NCBI GenBank assembly: GCA_910574195.1
Contig: CAJTBF010000007.1
Coordinates: 1 to 64,000 of the forward strand
Reading direction: 5' to 3'
DNA: 64,000 bases
Source: Lachnospiraceae bacterium
GTDB lineage: Bacteria; Bacillota; Clostridia; Lachnospirales; Lachnospiraceae
Position numbers and translations under genes: made by a program. Position 1 is the first letter of the stretch, and the number at the start of each line of letters is the position of its first letter. This document shows, in pieces, positions 34,703-43,431 of the stretch. The notes under the pieces are model-generated. The model saw only the letters and a program-made list of their open reading frames with translations, did not search any database and was not told where the DNA came from.

Positions 34703-35073
34703 TCTTCTTCCCCATCTTTCAAATTTTTGGTCAACTCGTCGATTTTCCTGCTCATGTTTACCCCGTATTCAATGGACTGATCCAGAATAAACGTGATCTC
34801 CGGTGTATTTCTCATATTGATTGTCCTTGCAAGTTCCCGGCGGATATACCCTTCCGCATTCTGCAGTCCTTTGATGGTATCTGCCTGCGCTTTTTCATCT
34901 CCAAGCACACTGATATACGCTTTGCAGTTCTTCAGATCAGGAGCCACTTCAACAGCAACCACCGAAGTCATCGGTGCGACTCTTGGATCTTTGATGCCCC
35001 CGCGTAATATGTTGCTTAGTTCCCGCTGGACCTCCGCATTGACTCTCGTATTTTTGATACTGTTTTTTCTCAT
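34699..35073 (-). CDS. rbfA: Ribosome-binding factor A
   Basis: Assists maturation of the 30S subunit and 5'-end processing of 16S rRNA. It is 124 residues with a KH-like fold. VNAEVQRELSNILRGGIKDPRV at the N terminus and AKAYISVLG-like KAYISVLGDEKAQ are the family landmarks. The C terminus ends in an acidic tail (KDGEEE). It is preceded by AAAGGAG, lies 46 bp after infB and overlaps nrnA by 4 bp. Confidence 0.95.
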   Translation of the reverse strand: MRKNSIKNTRVNAEVQRELSNILRGGIKDPRVAPMTSVVAVEVAPDLKNCKAYISVLGDEKAQADTIKGLQNAEGYIRRELARTINMRNTPEITFILDQSIEYGVNMSRKIDELTKNLKDGEEE

Positions 35074-35119
35074 TTCTGCTCCTTTTTCTCTTCCAACACT
35101 TCCTGATACGTTCTGCTTT

Positions 35120-38100
35120 TTATTTTCTCTCTACTTCCACCATCTTATACGCTTCTACCAGGTCCCCTTCTTTGATGTCATTATAATTCTCAAAGACAAA
35201 ACCACATTCGTAGCCTGCGCGCACTTCCTTCACATCATCTTTGAATCTCCTAAGAGACGCCAACGGACCGTCAAAGATCACCACATTGTCACGTGTCAGC
35301 CTTACCGAACAATTCCGCTCAAAAATTCCATCCTGCACATAGGAACCGGCAATTGTTCCCACACCGGACGCTTTAAAGGTCTGACGTACTTCCGCGTGAC
35401 CGAGCACTTTCTCTTCAAATACCGGATCCAGCATCCCCTTCATGGCGGCTTCCACATCTTCAATGGCATTATAAATCACTCTGTACAATCTCAGATCCAC
35501 GCCTTCCCTGTCCGCAATATCCTTCGCCGTCGCATCCGGTCTTACATTGAAGCCGATAATAATGGCATTGGAGGCGGATGCCAGACTCACATCCGACTCG
35601 TTGATTGCGCCTACGCCGCCATGGATAATTTTGATGACGACTTCCTCATTGGACAGCTTCAGAAGACTCTGCTTCAACGCCTCCACAGAACCCTGTACAT
35701 CCGCTTTTACAACGATATTTAACTCTTTTAAATTTCCTTCCTTGATCTGTGTAAACAGATCGTCCAGAGACATCTTGGACTTTGTTTCATCCAGAAGTTT
35801 CACCTTATTCTGCGAGATAAAGGTCTCCGCAAAACTTCTTGCCTCTTTCTCACTGCCGCATCCCACAAAGACTTCTCCGGCATTTGGCACATTATTGAGC
35901 CCCAGAATCTCCACCGGCTGGGAAGGCCCCGCCACTTTCACACGTCTGCCCTTGTCGTCCATCATCGCCCGGACTTTCCCATGCGCGGAACCGGCTGCAA
36001 TGGCATCCCCCACATGCAGTGTTCCCTTCTGAACCAGAACCGTGGCAACGGAACCTTTTCCTTTATCCAACTGTGCCTCAATCACCAGACCTCTTGCCGC
36101 ACGGTCTGCGTTTGCTTTTAATTCCATCACTTCTGCAGTCAGAAGAATCATTTCCAGAAGTTCTGAAATTCCTTCCCCGGTATGTGCGGACACCGGCACA
36201 AAAATGGTGCTTCCGCCCCAATCTTCGGCAATCAGTTCATATTCCGTCAATTCCTGTTTTACACGCTCCACATTGGCGCTTGGTTTATCGATCTTATTGA
36301 TGGCGACAATAATCTCGATTCCCGCCGCCTTGGCATGATTGATTGCTTCAATCGTCTGCGGCATTACACCGTCGTCCGCGGCAACCACAAGAATTGCAAT
36401 ATCCGTGGAATTGGCTCCCCGCATACGCATGGCAGTAAACGCCTCATGTCCCGGCGTATCCAGAAACGTGATCTTTTCTCCGTTCGCTTCCACTACATAC
36501 GCTCCGATATGCTGCGTAATTCCACCTGCCTCCCTGTCAATCACATTGGTATGACGGATGGCATCCAAAAGGGAAGTCTTTCCATGATCCACGTGTCCCA
36601 TGACACAGACGACCGGCGGCCGTTTTTCCATGACCTCTGTATCTTCCTCTTCCTCTTTCAGAAGTTCCTCGATCACATCAACCACTTCTTCTTTCTCGCA
36701 GAGAACGTCAAATTCCATTGCGATTTCTTCTGCGGTCTCATAATCAATTTCCTGATTCACCGTAACGATCTTGCCCTGAAGGAATAATTTTTTCACAATC
36801 ACGGAAGGAACGACTTTCATCTTATCCGCCAGCTCTTTGATTGTCAGCACCTCCGGAATCACAATCTGCTTGATTTCCTCCACCGGCGCTGCTTTCTGCT
36901 GCGGCTTCTTCACTTCTGCGACTGTCTTCGGCTTCTTGCCTTTCTTCCCTTTATTTTCAAACTCTGCATCCCGCAGTTCTTTTTTCTTGTAATCTTTTTC
37001 TTTGTCCTTTCCTTTGTTCCGCTGGTTTTTCTGCTGCTCCACCAACGGAGTCGACATGGAATCCCGTTCCTCTCTGCGTCCGCCCTGTCTGCCGCGGGAA
37101 TCCAAACCAAAGGAAGAATTGGTACGTTCCCTGTCTCCATGAGAAAAACGACCTCCCTGATTCTCCCGAAATGGACGGCCTCCTTGCTCCGTACGTCCAA
37201 ACCGGCTGCCCTGACCGTCTCTGGACGGGCGTCCTTCCTGTGGTCTGTTCTGAAACCGTCCCCCCTGGCTTTCCCGGAACGGACGATTTTCCTGTTCCGC
37301 ACGTCCAAAACGGCCTCCCTGACCGTCTCTGGGGGCACGACTCTCCGTATTCCGATTGGGGAAACGTCCTCCCTGACCATCCCGGGACGGACGGTTTTCC
37401 TGCTCGGTACGTCCAAAACGGTTTCCCTGATTCTCGCGGGATACACGTCCCTCCTGCCTTGGCCGTGAAGTCCCCTGTGTTCTCGTATTATGACTGGTTT
37501 CCTGTGCGCGAAGCGTCGATGCGTCACTTTGCGAACGCTGATTTTTCATCTGTTCATCCCCTGCATTTTCTCTCATTTCCTGTACTTTTGACGGAACCTC
37601 TGTCTGGGAATTTTTATGTGTCACTTCCTTGGGCTGTTCTGTATTTCCCTTTTTCTGCTTCTCGAATTCCTTCAAGCGCTGTTCAAAAGCCTGCTGTACC
37701 AGTTCTCTGCCTGCTTTTCCCTGCGTCGCTCTCTTTTCTTTCTCCTGCTTAATTGCCTGCGGCTGACGATGCAATTCTTCCTTGCCCTGCGGGACAACTC
37801 CCTGCGGGTTTTGTGGTCTGTTCTCCCGCTGCGAAGTACCCGGCACTGCCGCACGCCCTTTGACCGTATCCTGGGAACGTCCCTGCGGCAGACGAACCGA
37901 GGGGCCTGCGCTTTTGCGGACACCTGTCATCCCCTGGGAACGATTTCCCTGCCTTGTGCCTGTACCCCTGCCGCCGCTCTTGGCATTCTGGGGACGAAAC
38001 ACCTGCATAATTTTTTTCTTTTTCGGTGCGGCCTCCTCCGGTTTTTCCGGTTCCGCTTTTGCAGTTTGATCTGACTTGACTCCTGTTTCTCCGGCTGCTT

Positions 38101-38383
38101 TTTGGGGGGTGCCTTTTCCTTCCCCTTCGGTCTGTTTCGATTCGGTTTTCACTTCTGCCGCCGGCTTCTTTACCGCCGCTTTTGCTGCTTCTGCATCTTT
38201 TTTCTCTGCTGTACGCCCTGAAGTTCCTTTTCTGAACTCTTTCCGAATCTCTTCCGCCACCTGCTCCTCCAGGGAACTCATATGGCTCTTCGCCTCAATA
38301 TTCTTCTTTGCCAGAACCTCCAGAAGTTCTTTATTCTCTACTCCAAGCTCTTTTGCCAGTTCATGTATCCTCATTTTCGCCAT
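35120..38383 (-). CDS. infB: Translation initiation factor IF-2
   Basis: GTPase that brings initiator tRNA to the 30S subunit. At 1087 residues it is longer than most IF-2 proteins because of the N-terminal extension. Residues 1-50 are an IF2_N domain ([19 protein letters not shown]). Residues about 50-490 are low-complexity, rich in Gln, Gly, Arg, Lys and Glu, and include six 18-residue tandem repeats (319-426). A second IF2_N-like segment follows (about 512-560). The G domain has [12 protein letters not shown] (597-608), DTPGHEAF and NKIDKP, then domains II to IV. The GTPase core is normal. The extension is probably flexible and RNA-binding. Confidence 0.96.
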   Translation of the reverse strand: MAKMRIHELAKELGVENKELLEVLAKKNIEAKSHMSSLEEQVAEEIRKEFRKGTSGRTAEKKDAEAAKAAVKKPAAEVKTESKQTEGEGKGTPQKAAGETGVKSDQTAKAEPEKPEEAAPKKKKIMQVFRPQNAKSGGRGTGTRQGNRSQGMTGVRKSAGPSVRLPQGRSQDTVKGRAAVPGTSQRENRPQNPQGVVPQGKEELHRQPQAIKQEKEKRATQGKAGRELVQQAFEQRLKEFEKQKKGNTEQPKEVTHKNSQTEVPSKVQEMRENAGDEQMKNQRSQSDASTLRAQETSHNTRTQGTSRPRQEGRVSRENQGNRFGRTEQENRPSRDGQGGRFPNRNTESRAPRDGQGGRFGRAEQENRPFRESQGGRFQNRPQEGRPSRDGQGSRFGRTEQGGRPFRENQGGRFSHGDRERTNSSFGLDSRGRQGGRREERDSMSTPLVEQQKNQRNKGKDKEKDYKKKELRDAEFENKGKKGKKPKTVAEVKKPQQKAAPVEEIKQIVIPEVLTIKELADKMKVVPSVIVKKLFLQGKIVTVNQEIDYETAEEIAMEFDVLCEKEEVVDVIEELLKEEEEDTEVMEKRPPVVCVMGHVDHGKTSLLDAIRHTNVIDREAGGITQHIGAYVVEANGEKITFLDTPGHEAFTAMRMRGANSTDIAILVVAADDGVMPQTIEAINHAKAAGIEIIVAINKIDKPSANVERVKQELTEYELIAEDWGGSTIFVPVSAHTGEGISELLEMILLTAEVMELKANADRAARGLVIEAQLDKGKGSVATVLVQKGTLHVGDAIAAGSAHGKVRAMMDDKGRRVKVAGPSQPVEILGLNNVPNAGEVFVGCGSEKEARSFAETFISQNKVKLLDETKSKMSLDDLFTQIKEGNLKELNIVVKADVQGSVEALKQSLLKLSNEEVVIKIIHGGVGAINESDVSLASASNAIIIGFNVRPDATAKDIADREGVDLRLYRVIYNAIEDVEAAMKGMLDPVFEEKVLGHAEVRQTFKASGVGTIAGSYVQDGIFERNCSVRLTRDNVVIFDGPLASLRRFKDDVKEVRAGYECGFVFENYNDIKEGDLVEAYKMVEVERK
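37106..37429 (-). repeat. Six tandem 54-bp coding repeats in infB
   Basis: IF-2 residues 319-426 are six consecutive 18-residue units of the pattern QGxRFx(4-5)E(x)nRPxRDG. Examples are [18 protein letters not shown] (319-336) and [18 protein letters not shown] (355-372). A partial unit precedes them. The RF-G-rich pattern resembles RGG-type RNA-binding regions. Copy number may vary between strains. Confidence 0.85.
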
Positions 38384-38398
38384 AAAATACTACCTCCT

Positions 38399-38722
38399 CT
38401 ATGCAATTGTTTCGTCATACTTCTTCAACTGTTTCCGGATCCCGTCAGCAAATCCTTTGTCCAATATCGCCAGAGATGCACGGAATTCCTTTCCCATTGC
38501 ATGCCCTAAGGTATCTTTATCTCCGTAAAAATGAATTGGAACTTTATAATATTCACACATATTCTGAAATTTTTTTTTCGTATTATCCGAAGAATCTCCC
38601 GCCACAATCACCAATGCGGCTTTTCCGGATTTCACTTCTTTTTCCGTCATAAATTCTCCACTGACAATCCGCCCTGCTTTCGTGGCCAGACCGATCAATG
38701 ACAATATGTTATCCCTCTGCAA
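38399..38722 (-). CDS. ylxQ: L7Ae-family RNA-binding protein
   Basis: Small protein of the L7Ae/L30e fold, which binds kink-turn RNAs; the role of the bacterial YlxQ member is not settled. DNILSLIGLATKAGRIVSGE, KSGKAALVIVAGDSSDNTKKK and YKVPIHFYGDKDTLGHAMGKEFRASLAI follow the family pattern. I prefer the TTG at 38722, with GGAGA 10 nt upstream and a 14-bp overlap with ylxR. A longer frame starting at 38752 adds 10 residues and cannot be excluded. It lies in the conserved place between ylxR and infB. Confidence 0.85.
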   Translation of the reverse strand: MQRDNILSLIGLATKAGRIVSGEFMTEKEVKSGKAALVIVAGDSSDNTKKKFQNMCEYYKVPIHFYGDKDTLGHAMGKEFRASLAILDKGFADGIRKQLKKYDETIA

Positions 38723-38987
38723 TCTCACCCATCTCCTTTTCCAGACGCTCATACACTTCCAAAGGAACCGCCTGTTTAAAAGAGCGTTCCAGGCCTTTAT
38801 TCTTCACCGCTTTTCGAAAACAATCTTCGGAATAACAAATATATGCCCCCCGTCCGTTCTTCTTGCCTGTAGTATCCAAAACGAAGGTATCTTCCTGTGT
38901 CCGCAGAACCCGCAGCAGCTCTTTTTTCGGTTTCATCTCTCCACATCCGACACATCTTCTCATCGGTGTCTTCCGCTTATTCGCCAA
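38709..38987 (-). CDS. ylxR: YlxR-family RNA-binding/nucleoid-associated protein
   Basis: A 92-residue basic protein. PMRRCVGCGEMKPKKELLRVLR near the N terminus and KKNGRGAYICYSEDCFRKAVK with the family motif GRGAY are diagnostic. Members have been proposed to act as RNA-binding or nucleoid-associated regulators. It lies between nusA and ylxQ in the standard order and overlaps ylxQ by 14 bp from the start chosen there. Confidence 0.92.
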   Translation of the reverse strand: MANKRKTPMRRCVGCGEMKPKKELLRVLRTQEDTFVLDTTGKKNGRGAYICYSEDCFRKAVKNKGLERSFKQAVPLEVYERLEKEMGEIAEG

Positions 38988-39075
38988 ATATCTTCACCTC
39001 TCATTCCCGATAGCTGTTTCCCCGCTTCTTTTTTGCACCGGAGCTTATCCTGTCACCGTCCGGCACCGTTTTTCC

Positions 39076-40314
39076 TCAGGATTCTGCGTCCTCTGTTTCC
39101 ACAAATTCGATATCACTCTCTTCTTCCTCATATACACCTATATCGGCATCCTCTTCTTCGTATGCATCATACGCTTCCGAATCTTCCGGTGCATACTCAT
39201 ATTCTTCATATTCTCCGACATAGCCCTCTTCGTCCATCATTTCCATCTGTTCCATATAATCTGCCGGCAGTTCTCCGGACTCAATAGCCTGTGTCTCGCT
39301 CTTAATATCAATCTTATATCCCGTCAGACGCGCAGCCAGTCTTGCATTCTGTCCTTCTTTTCCAATGGCCAGCGATAACTGATAATCCGGTACAATGACA
39401 CTTGCCGTCTTTTCCTCTGGGTCCGCCATAACGGAAATCACTTTTGCCGGACTCAACGCATTCTCAATCAAAAGTGCAGGGTTCTCGCTCCAATTGATGA
39501 TATCGATCTTCTCTCCGCGCAGCTCGCTGACCACGGCGTTGACTCTGGCGCCGTTTAATCCCACGCAGGCTCCCACCGGATCCACATTTTCATCGTTGGA
39601 CCACACCGCCATCTTGGTACGGGAGCCGGCCTCCCGGGCAATGCTTTTGATCTCCACCGTTCCATCCTTCACTTCGGCCACCTCTGCCTCAAACAAACGT
39701 TTCACCAGTTCCGGATGCGTACGGGACACCAAAATCTTCGGTCCCTTGGGGGCGTTCTTTACCTCTACAATATATAACTTAATCCGTTCCGTAGGCTGGA
39801 ACACCTCGCCTTTCACCTGTTCATTCTCTGTCAGCATGGCATCCGCACGTCCCAGATTGATGCTGATATTTTTCCCCACATACCGCTGCACAATGCCGGT
39901 TACAATATCCCGCTCTTTTTCGAAATACTGGTCAAAGACTACTTTTCTTTCTTCTTCCCGGATTTTCTGCAGAATCAGATTCTTGGCATTCTGGGTTGCA
40001 ATTCTCCCAAACGATTTGGATTCCACCCGGATCTGCGCAACATCCCCCAACTGCAGGGATGAATCGATCTTTTCCGCATCCTCCAGGCTGATCTCCAGCG
40101 CCGGATCCATCACTTCTTCCACCACTTCTTTCTCGGCAAATACGGAGTAATCACAGGTTTCCCGATCCATAATGACTTTGATATTATCTGAAGTTCCGAA
40201 ATGATTTTTACATGCGCTGATCAGAGAACCTTCAATGGCATCCATCATGGTCTCCCTGCTGATGTTCTTTTCCTGTTCCAGGATTGTCAACGCTTCCAAT
40301 AATTCTGTGTTCAT
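39076..40314 (-). CDS. nusA: Transcription termination/antitermination protein NusA
   Basis: RNA polymerase-binding factor for pausing, termination and antitermination. It is 412 residues. The N-terminal domain is about 1-130, S1 about 135-200 (FDQYFEKERDIVTGIVQRYVGKN spans the junction), and KH1 and KH2 about 205-345 (GACVGLNGARVNAVVSELRGEKIDII; LAIGKEGQNARLAARLTGYKIDI). From about residue 346 the protein ends in a roughly 65-residue tail made almost only of Glu, Asp, Tyr and Ala. That is longer than in Bacillus but common in Lachnospiraceae to my knowledge. It has an AGGAGG site and follows rimP by 45 bp. Confidence 0.95.
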   Translation of the reverse strand: MNTELLEALTILEQEKNISRETMMDAIEGSLISACKNHFGTSDNIKVIMDRETCDYSVFAEKEVVEEVMDPALEISLEDAEKIDSSLQLGDVAQIRVESKSFGRIATQNAKNLILQKIREEERKVVFDQYFEKERDIVTGIVQRYVGKNISINLGRADAMLTENEQVKGEVFQPTERIKLYIVEVKNAPKGPKILVSRTHPELVKRLFEAEVAEVKDGTVEIKSIAREAGSRTKMAVWSNDENVDPVGACVGLNGARVNAVVSELRGEKIDIINWSENPALLIENALSPAKVISVMADPEEKTASVIVPDYQLSLAIGKEGQNARLAARLTGYKIDIKSETQAIESGELPADYMEQMEMMDEEGYVGEYEEYEYAPEDSEAYDAYEEEDADIGVYEEEESDIEFVETEDAES

Positions 40315-40359
40315 TTTTTCTTCCTCCTAAATTTCACTTCAAATCCTGATCTGCATTCT

Positions 40360-40827
40360 CTAAAAGTCCAGTGCCAGACGAATCAATGCAATCTCGCTTC
40401 TTTGAAAAACCTGTTCCTCACCGTCCGCACATGCGATCGTAACCGAAGCTCTGTCAAACGCCTGTAACGTCCCTGTAAACTCTTTCTGTCGGTCTATCGC
40501 ACGATATGTACGAATCTCCACTTCTTCTCCCAGACTCCTCTGAAAATCCTTTTCCTTTTTCAGAGGCCTTCCCAGTCCCGGAGAACTCACCTCAAATATA
40601 TAAGTATCTTCAATATAGTCTTTCTCATCCAGAATATCGGAGAACTTCCGGCTCACCACTTCACAATCGTCTACCGTGATCCCCCCCGGTTTATCGATAA
40701 AAGCCCGCAGATACCATGTCCCGGCTTCCTTCACATATTCCACATCCACCAATTCAAAACCATAACCGGCTACAACTGGTTCCAGCAGTTCCTCCGTCTT
40801 TTTCTCATACTCTTCTTTTCGTGACAC
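40360..40827 (-). CDS. rimP: Ribosome maturation factor RimP
   Basis: Needed for 30S subunit maturation. It is 155 residues, the standard length. YGFELVDVEYVKEAGTWYLRAFIDKPGGITVDDCEVVSR and YIFEVSSPGLGRPLKKEKDF (with the conserved SSPGLGRPL) identify it; both are quoted in part only. The start is GTG at 40827 with AAAGGG upstream. It is the first gene of the rimP-nusA-ylxR-ylxQ-infB operon. Its leader of about 230 nt carries a terminator-like hairpin and two tandem repeats, unusual for this operon. Confidence 0.93.
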   Translation of the reverse strand: MSRKEEYEKKTEELLEPVVAGYGFELVDVEYVKEAGTWYLRAFIDKPGGITVDDCEVVSRKFSDILDEKDYIEDTYIFEVSSPGLGRPLKKEKDFQRSLGEEVEIRTYRAIDRQKEFTGTLQAFDRASVTIACADGEEQVFQRSEIALIRLALDF

Positions 40828-40867
40828 GTCTTACACCCTTTCTTTCTATACAAATATCCGGAATAGT

Positions 40868-41001
40868 CCATCCGGGCATCCTGCATTGAATGCCCTTCGG
40901 GCGAGTGGCCAGCTACCGCTGTCCAACAAAGTATACCCATCCGGGCATCCCGTAATTCATGCCCTTCGGACGGACAGCTACCGCTGTCCGATAAGGTATA
41001 C
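40868..41001. repeat. Tandem pair of a dispersed repeat in the rimP leader
   Basis: Two head-to-tail units, 40868-40936 (69 nt) and 40937-41001 (65 nt). Each begins CCATCCGGGCATCC and ends GTATAC. Each holds two hairpins: GGGCAT/ATGCCC and GGACAGC/GCTGTCC (the latter imperfect in the first unit). A diverged third copy is at 56634-56692 and a hairpin-only copy at 3062-3081. Both units lie between the rimP promoter and gene. Confidence 0.85.
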
Positions 41002-41009
41002 TCAACAAA

Positions 41010-41035
41010 GAAGAGTGAACTTTCGTTCACTCTTC
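41010..41035 (-). terminator. Terminator-like hairpin between the rimP promoter and rimP
   Basis: GAAGAGTGAAC (41010-41020) and GTTCACTCTTC (41025-41035) form a perfect 11-bp stem with a TTTC loop; TTTGTTG follows on the minus strand. It ends the topoisomerase operon. It also lies downstream of the rimP promoter, so it may act as an attenuator for the nusA-infB operon. Confidence 0.75.
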
Positions 41036-41063
41036 CGTCGGGTTCCTTATATAACTGCTACCA

Positions 41064-41092
41064 AGTATAACACCTTTTTCCAGTAAAATCAA
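41064..41092 (-). promoter_or_regulatory. rimP: Promoter of the rimP-nusA-infB operon
   Basis: On the minus strand TTGATT (41087-41092) and TATACT (41064-41069) are separated by 17 nt. It lies upstream of the hairpin at 41010-41035, close to the end of parC. Confidence 0.65.
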
Positions 41093-41107
41093 CCTTTTTC
41101 TTCAATA

Positions 41108-43348
41108 TCAGCGTTTGGTTCCCACTCCGTCCCTCTTTGCTGCCCGCAGTCGATGCAGCGCCACCTCTTTTTCTTTATAGATTCCTATGGCTTCCTTTCC
41201 TTCCTCAAACAGATAGACCTGCTCCAGTTCGTCCTTTTTCTGTAATTTGATCCCCCGGACACCCACGGCCCCTTTTTTCTTTTCCGGGATTTCTGCCGCT
41301 GCGAAACGCAGAAAATATCCTCCCTTTGTCTGAAGCACCACCTGCTGGTTCTCTGTCACCACCTGCACCAAAATCAACGCATCTTCCTCCTGCAGTTTTG
41401 TGGCTGCAATGGTTCGTTTCGCCACCTGGAACTCCGTACCCTCCACGCGTTTTACCATCCCCTGCTTCGTTGCAAACAATAATTTTGCAAAACGCATCTG
41501 CTCTCCGTCGCAGACCATCACAATCTGCTCTTTGGAACTGGCATAATTACTCAGGTTATCAATGGGCATCCCCTTATCCCGAAACTTCCCATAAGGCAGA
41601 TCCAGTACTTTCACCTGATGCATCTTTCCGGTATCTGTAAAGATACAGATCTTTCCCGTATTCATACAATGCACCACATACCGGTTCTCATGATCCGCCG
41701 CTTCCTTATTTCTTTCATACACAGAGACGTCCACTGTCTTGGCATACCCGAACCGGTCCATCAAAAAGACGACCTCCTGCTCCTCAATCTTCTTTTCTTC
41801 AAAGACTGCTTCCTCTGCGTTTTCAATCGCCGTGCGCCGTTTTCGCCCATATTCCTTTTTTATGGCATCCAGTTCTTCGATGATCACCTGTGCCATAGAA
41901 TCATAATGATTCAGTATATCCTCATATTTTGCAATATGTTTCAGCGTTTCCTCGTGCTCTTTCCGCAAAGCTTCAATCTCCAGGCCGATCAACTTATACA
42001 GACGCATCTCCAGAATCGCCGTGGCCTGCCGTTCTGTAAACCGGAGCATGGCCGCCATCTTTCTGGAAATGCTGCTCTTAAACTGGATCGGTTCCGTCAC
42101 TCCATGTACCAGACATTCTCTGGCATCTTTCACAGACTTGCTTCCGCGCAGAATTTCGATAATCAAATCAATGACGTTGCAGGCTTTGATCAGTCCCTCC
42201 TGTACTTCCTTTCGTTCCAGTTCTTTGGCAAGCATGGTTTTATATTTTCTGGTCATCAACTCGAACTGAAAATCCACATGATGCTCAATGATGGCTTTCA
42301 ATCCCAACGTCTCCGGCCTGCCGCCGGCGACGGCCAGCATATTAACGCCAAAGGTATCCTCCAGCCGGGTTTTTTTATAAAGCATGTTCTTTAAATTCTC
42401 GGCATCCGCCCCTTTTTTCAGTTCCAGAACGATCCGGATTCCCTCTTTGGAAGACTGATTCGAGATATCCACAATATCCGTCGTTTTTTTCGCCTCCACC
42501 AGTCCTGCCACATCGTTCAGAAACTTTCCGATTCCACTGCCGATCATCGTATACGGGATCTCCGTAATCACCAACTGCTTTTTCCCGCCTTTGAGTTCTT
42601 CTACTTCCACTTTTCCCCGGATCTTGATTTTTCCCTGTCCGGTCTCATAGATCTGCAGTAGTTCGTCCTTATTTACCACAATACCGCCCGTCGGAAAATC
42701 CGGGCCTTTCACATAACGCATCAATTGCTTCGTGCTGATCTCGTCATTCTTCATATAGGCCTGTACCGCGTCGATGACCTCAGACAGATTGTGCGTGGGA
42801 ATACTGGTTGCCATACCTACGGCAATCCCCTCCGCCCCGTTGATCAGAAGATTGGGTACCCGCACCGGAAGCACCAAAGGCTCCTTTTCTGTCTCGTCAA
42901 AATTCGGTCCGAAATCAATCACATTCTTATCCAGATCCGCCAGATATGCTTCCTGCGTAAATTTTGTCAGTCTGGCCTCCGTATAACGCATGGCCGCCGC
43001 CCCGTCTCCTTCAATGGAGCCAAAGTTTCCATGCCCGTCTACCAGGATCATCCCCTTTTTAAACTCCTGTGCCATGACCACCAGCGCTTCGTAGATCGAA
43101 CTGTCTCCGTGGGGATGGTATTTTCCCATCGTGTCTCCTACAATACGGGCGCATTTTCTGTATGGACGGTCATAACGGATTCCCAACTCATGCATATCGT
43201 AGAGCGTCCTGCGCTGCACGGGTTTCAGCCCGTCACGTACGTCCGGAAGCGCCCTTGCAATGATCACGCTCATGGCATAATCAATATAAGATTTTTTCAT
43301 CAGATCCGAATATTCTGTCCGGATAATCTGTGGTTCATTACTGCTCAT
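41108..43348 (-). CDS. Type IIA DNA topoisomerase subunit A (ParC-like)
   Basis: DNA-cleaving subunit of gyrase or topoisomerase IV, 746 residues. Tyr122 in [10 protein letters not shown] forms the covalent bond with DNA. The quinolone-determining region reads [11 protein letters not shown] with Ser83 and Glu87, the usual susceptible form. GINMLA-like [20 protein letters not shown] and the C-terminal beta-pinwheel repeats are present. No GyrA box (QRRGGKG-like) is seen in the C-terminal domain, which argues for ParC rather than GyrA, so this is more likely the decatenase. It follows its partner by 83 bp. A separate gyrBA near the origin would settle the name. Confidence 0.85.
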   Translation of the reverse strand: MSSNEPQIIRTEYSDLMKKSYIDYAMSVIIARALPDVRDGLKPVQRRTLYDMHELGIRYDRPYRKCARIVGDTMGKYHPHGDSSIYEALVVMAQEFKKGMILVDGHGNFGSIEGDGAAAMRYTEARLTKFTQEAYLADLDKNVIDFGPNFDETEKEPLVLPVRVPNLLINGAEGIAVGMATSIPTHNLSEVIDAVQAYMKNDEISTKQLMRYVKGPDFPTGGIVVNKDELLQIYETGQGKIKIRGKVEVEELKGGKKQLVITEIPYTMIGSGIGKFLNDVAGLVEAKKTTDIVDISNQSSKEGIRIVLELKKGADAENLKNMLYKKTRLEDTFGVNMLAVAGGRPETLGLKAIIEHHVDFQFELMTRKYKTMLAKELERKEVQEGLIKACNVIDLIIEILRGSKSVKDARECLVHGVTEPIQFKSSISRKMAAMLRFTERQATAILEMRLYKLIGLEIEALRKEHEETLKHIAKYEDILNHYDSMAQVIIEELDAIKKEYGRKRRTAIENAEEAVFEEKKIEEQEVVFLMDRFGYAKTVDVSVYERNKEAADHENRYVVHCMNTGKICIFTDTGKMHQVKVLDLPYGKFRDKGMPIDNLSNYASSKEQIVMVCDGEQMRFAKLLFATKQGMVKRVEGTEFQVAKRTIAATKLQEEDALILVQVVTENQQVVLQTKGGYFLRFAAAEIPEKKKGAVGVRGIKLQKKDELEQVYLFEEGKEAIGIYKEKEVALHRLRAAKRDGVGTKR

Positions 43349-43431
43349 TCTTTTCTCCTGTTTCTGAAATTTCGGTTTCTTTTTCTTTTAAAAACGGCCT
43401 GTCCAATTCCGACTTTCCCTGCCGGATATCT

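Noticed and set aside
40868-41001. CRISPR array
   Set aside because: Only two long structured units in direct contact, with no spacers and no cas genes.
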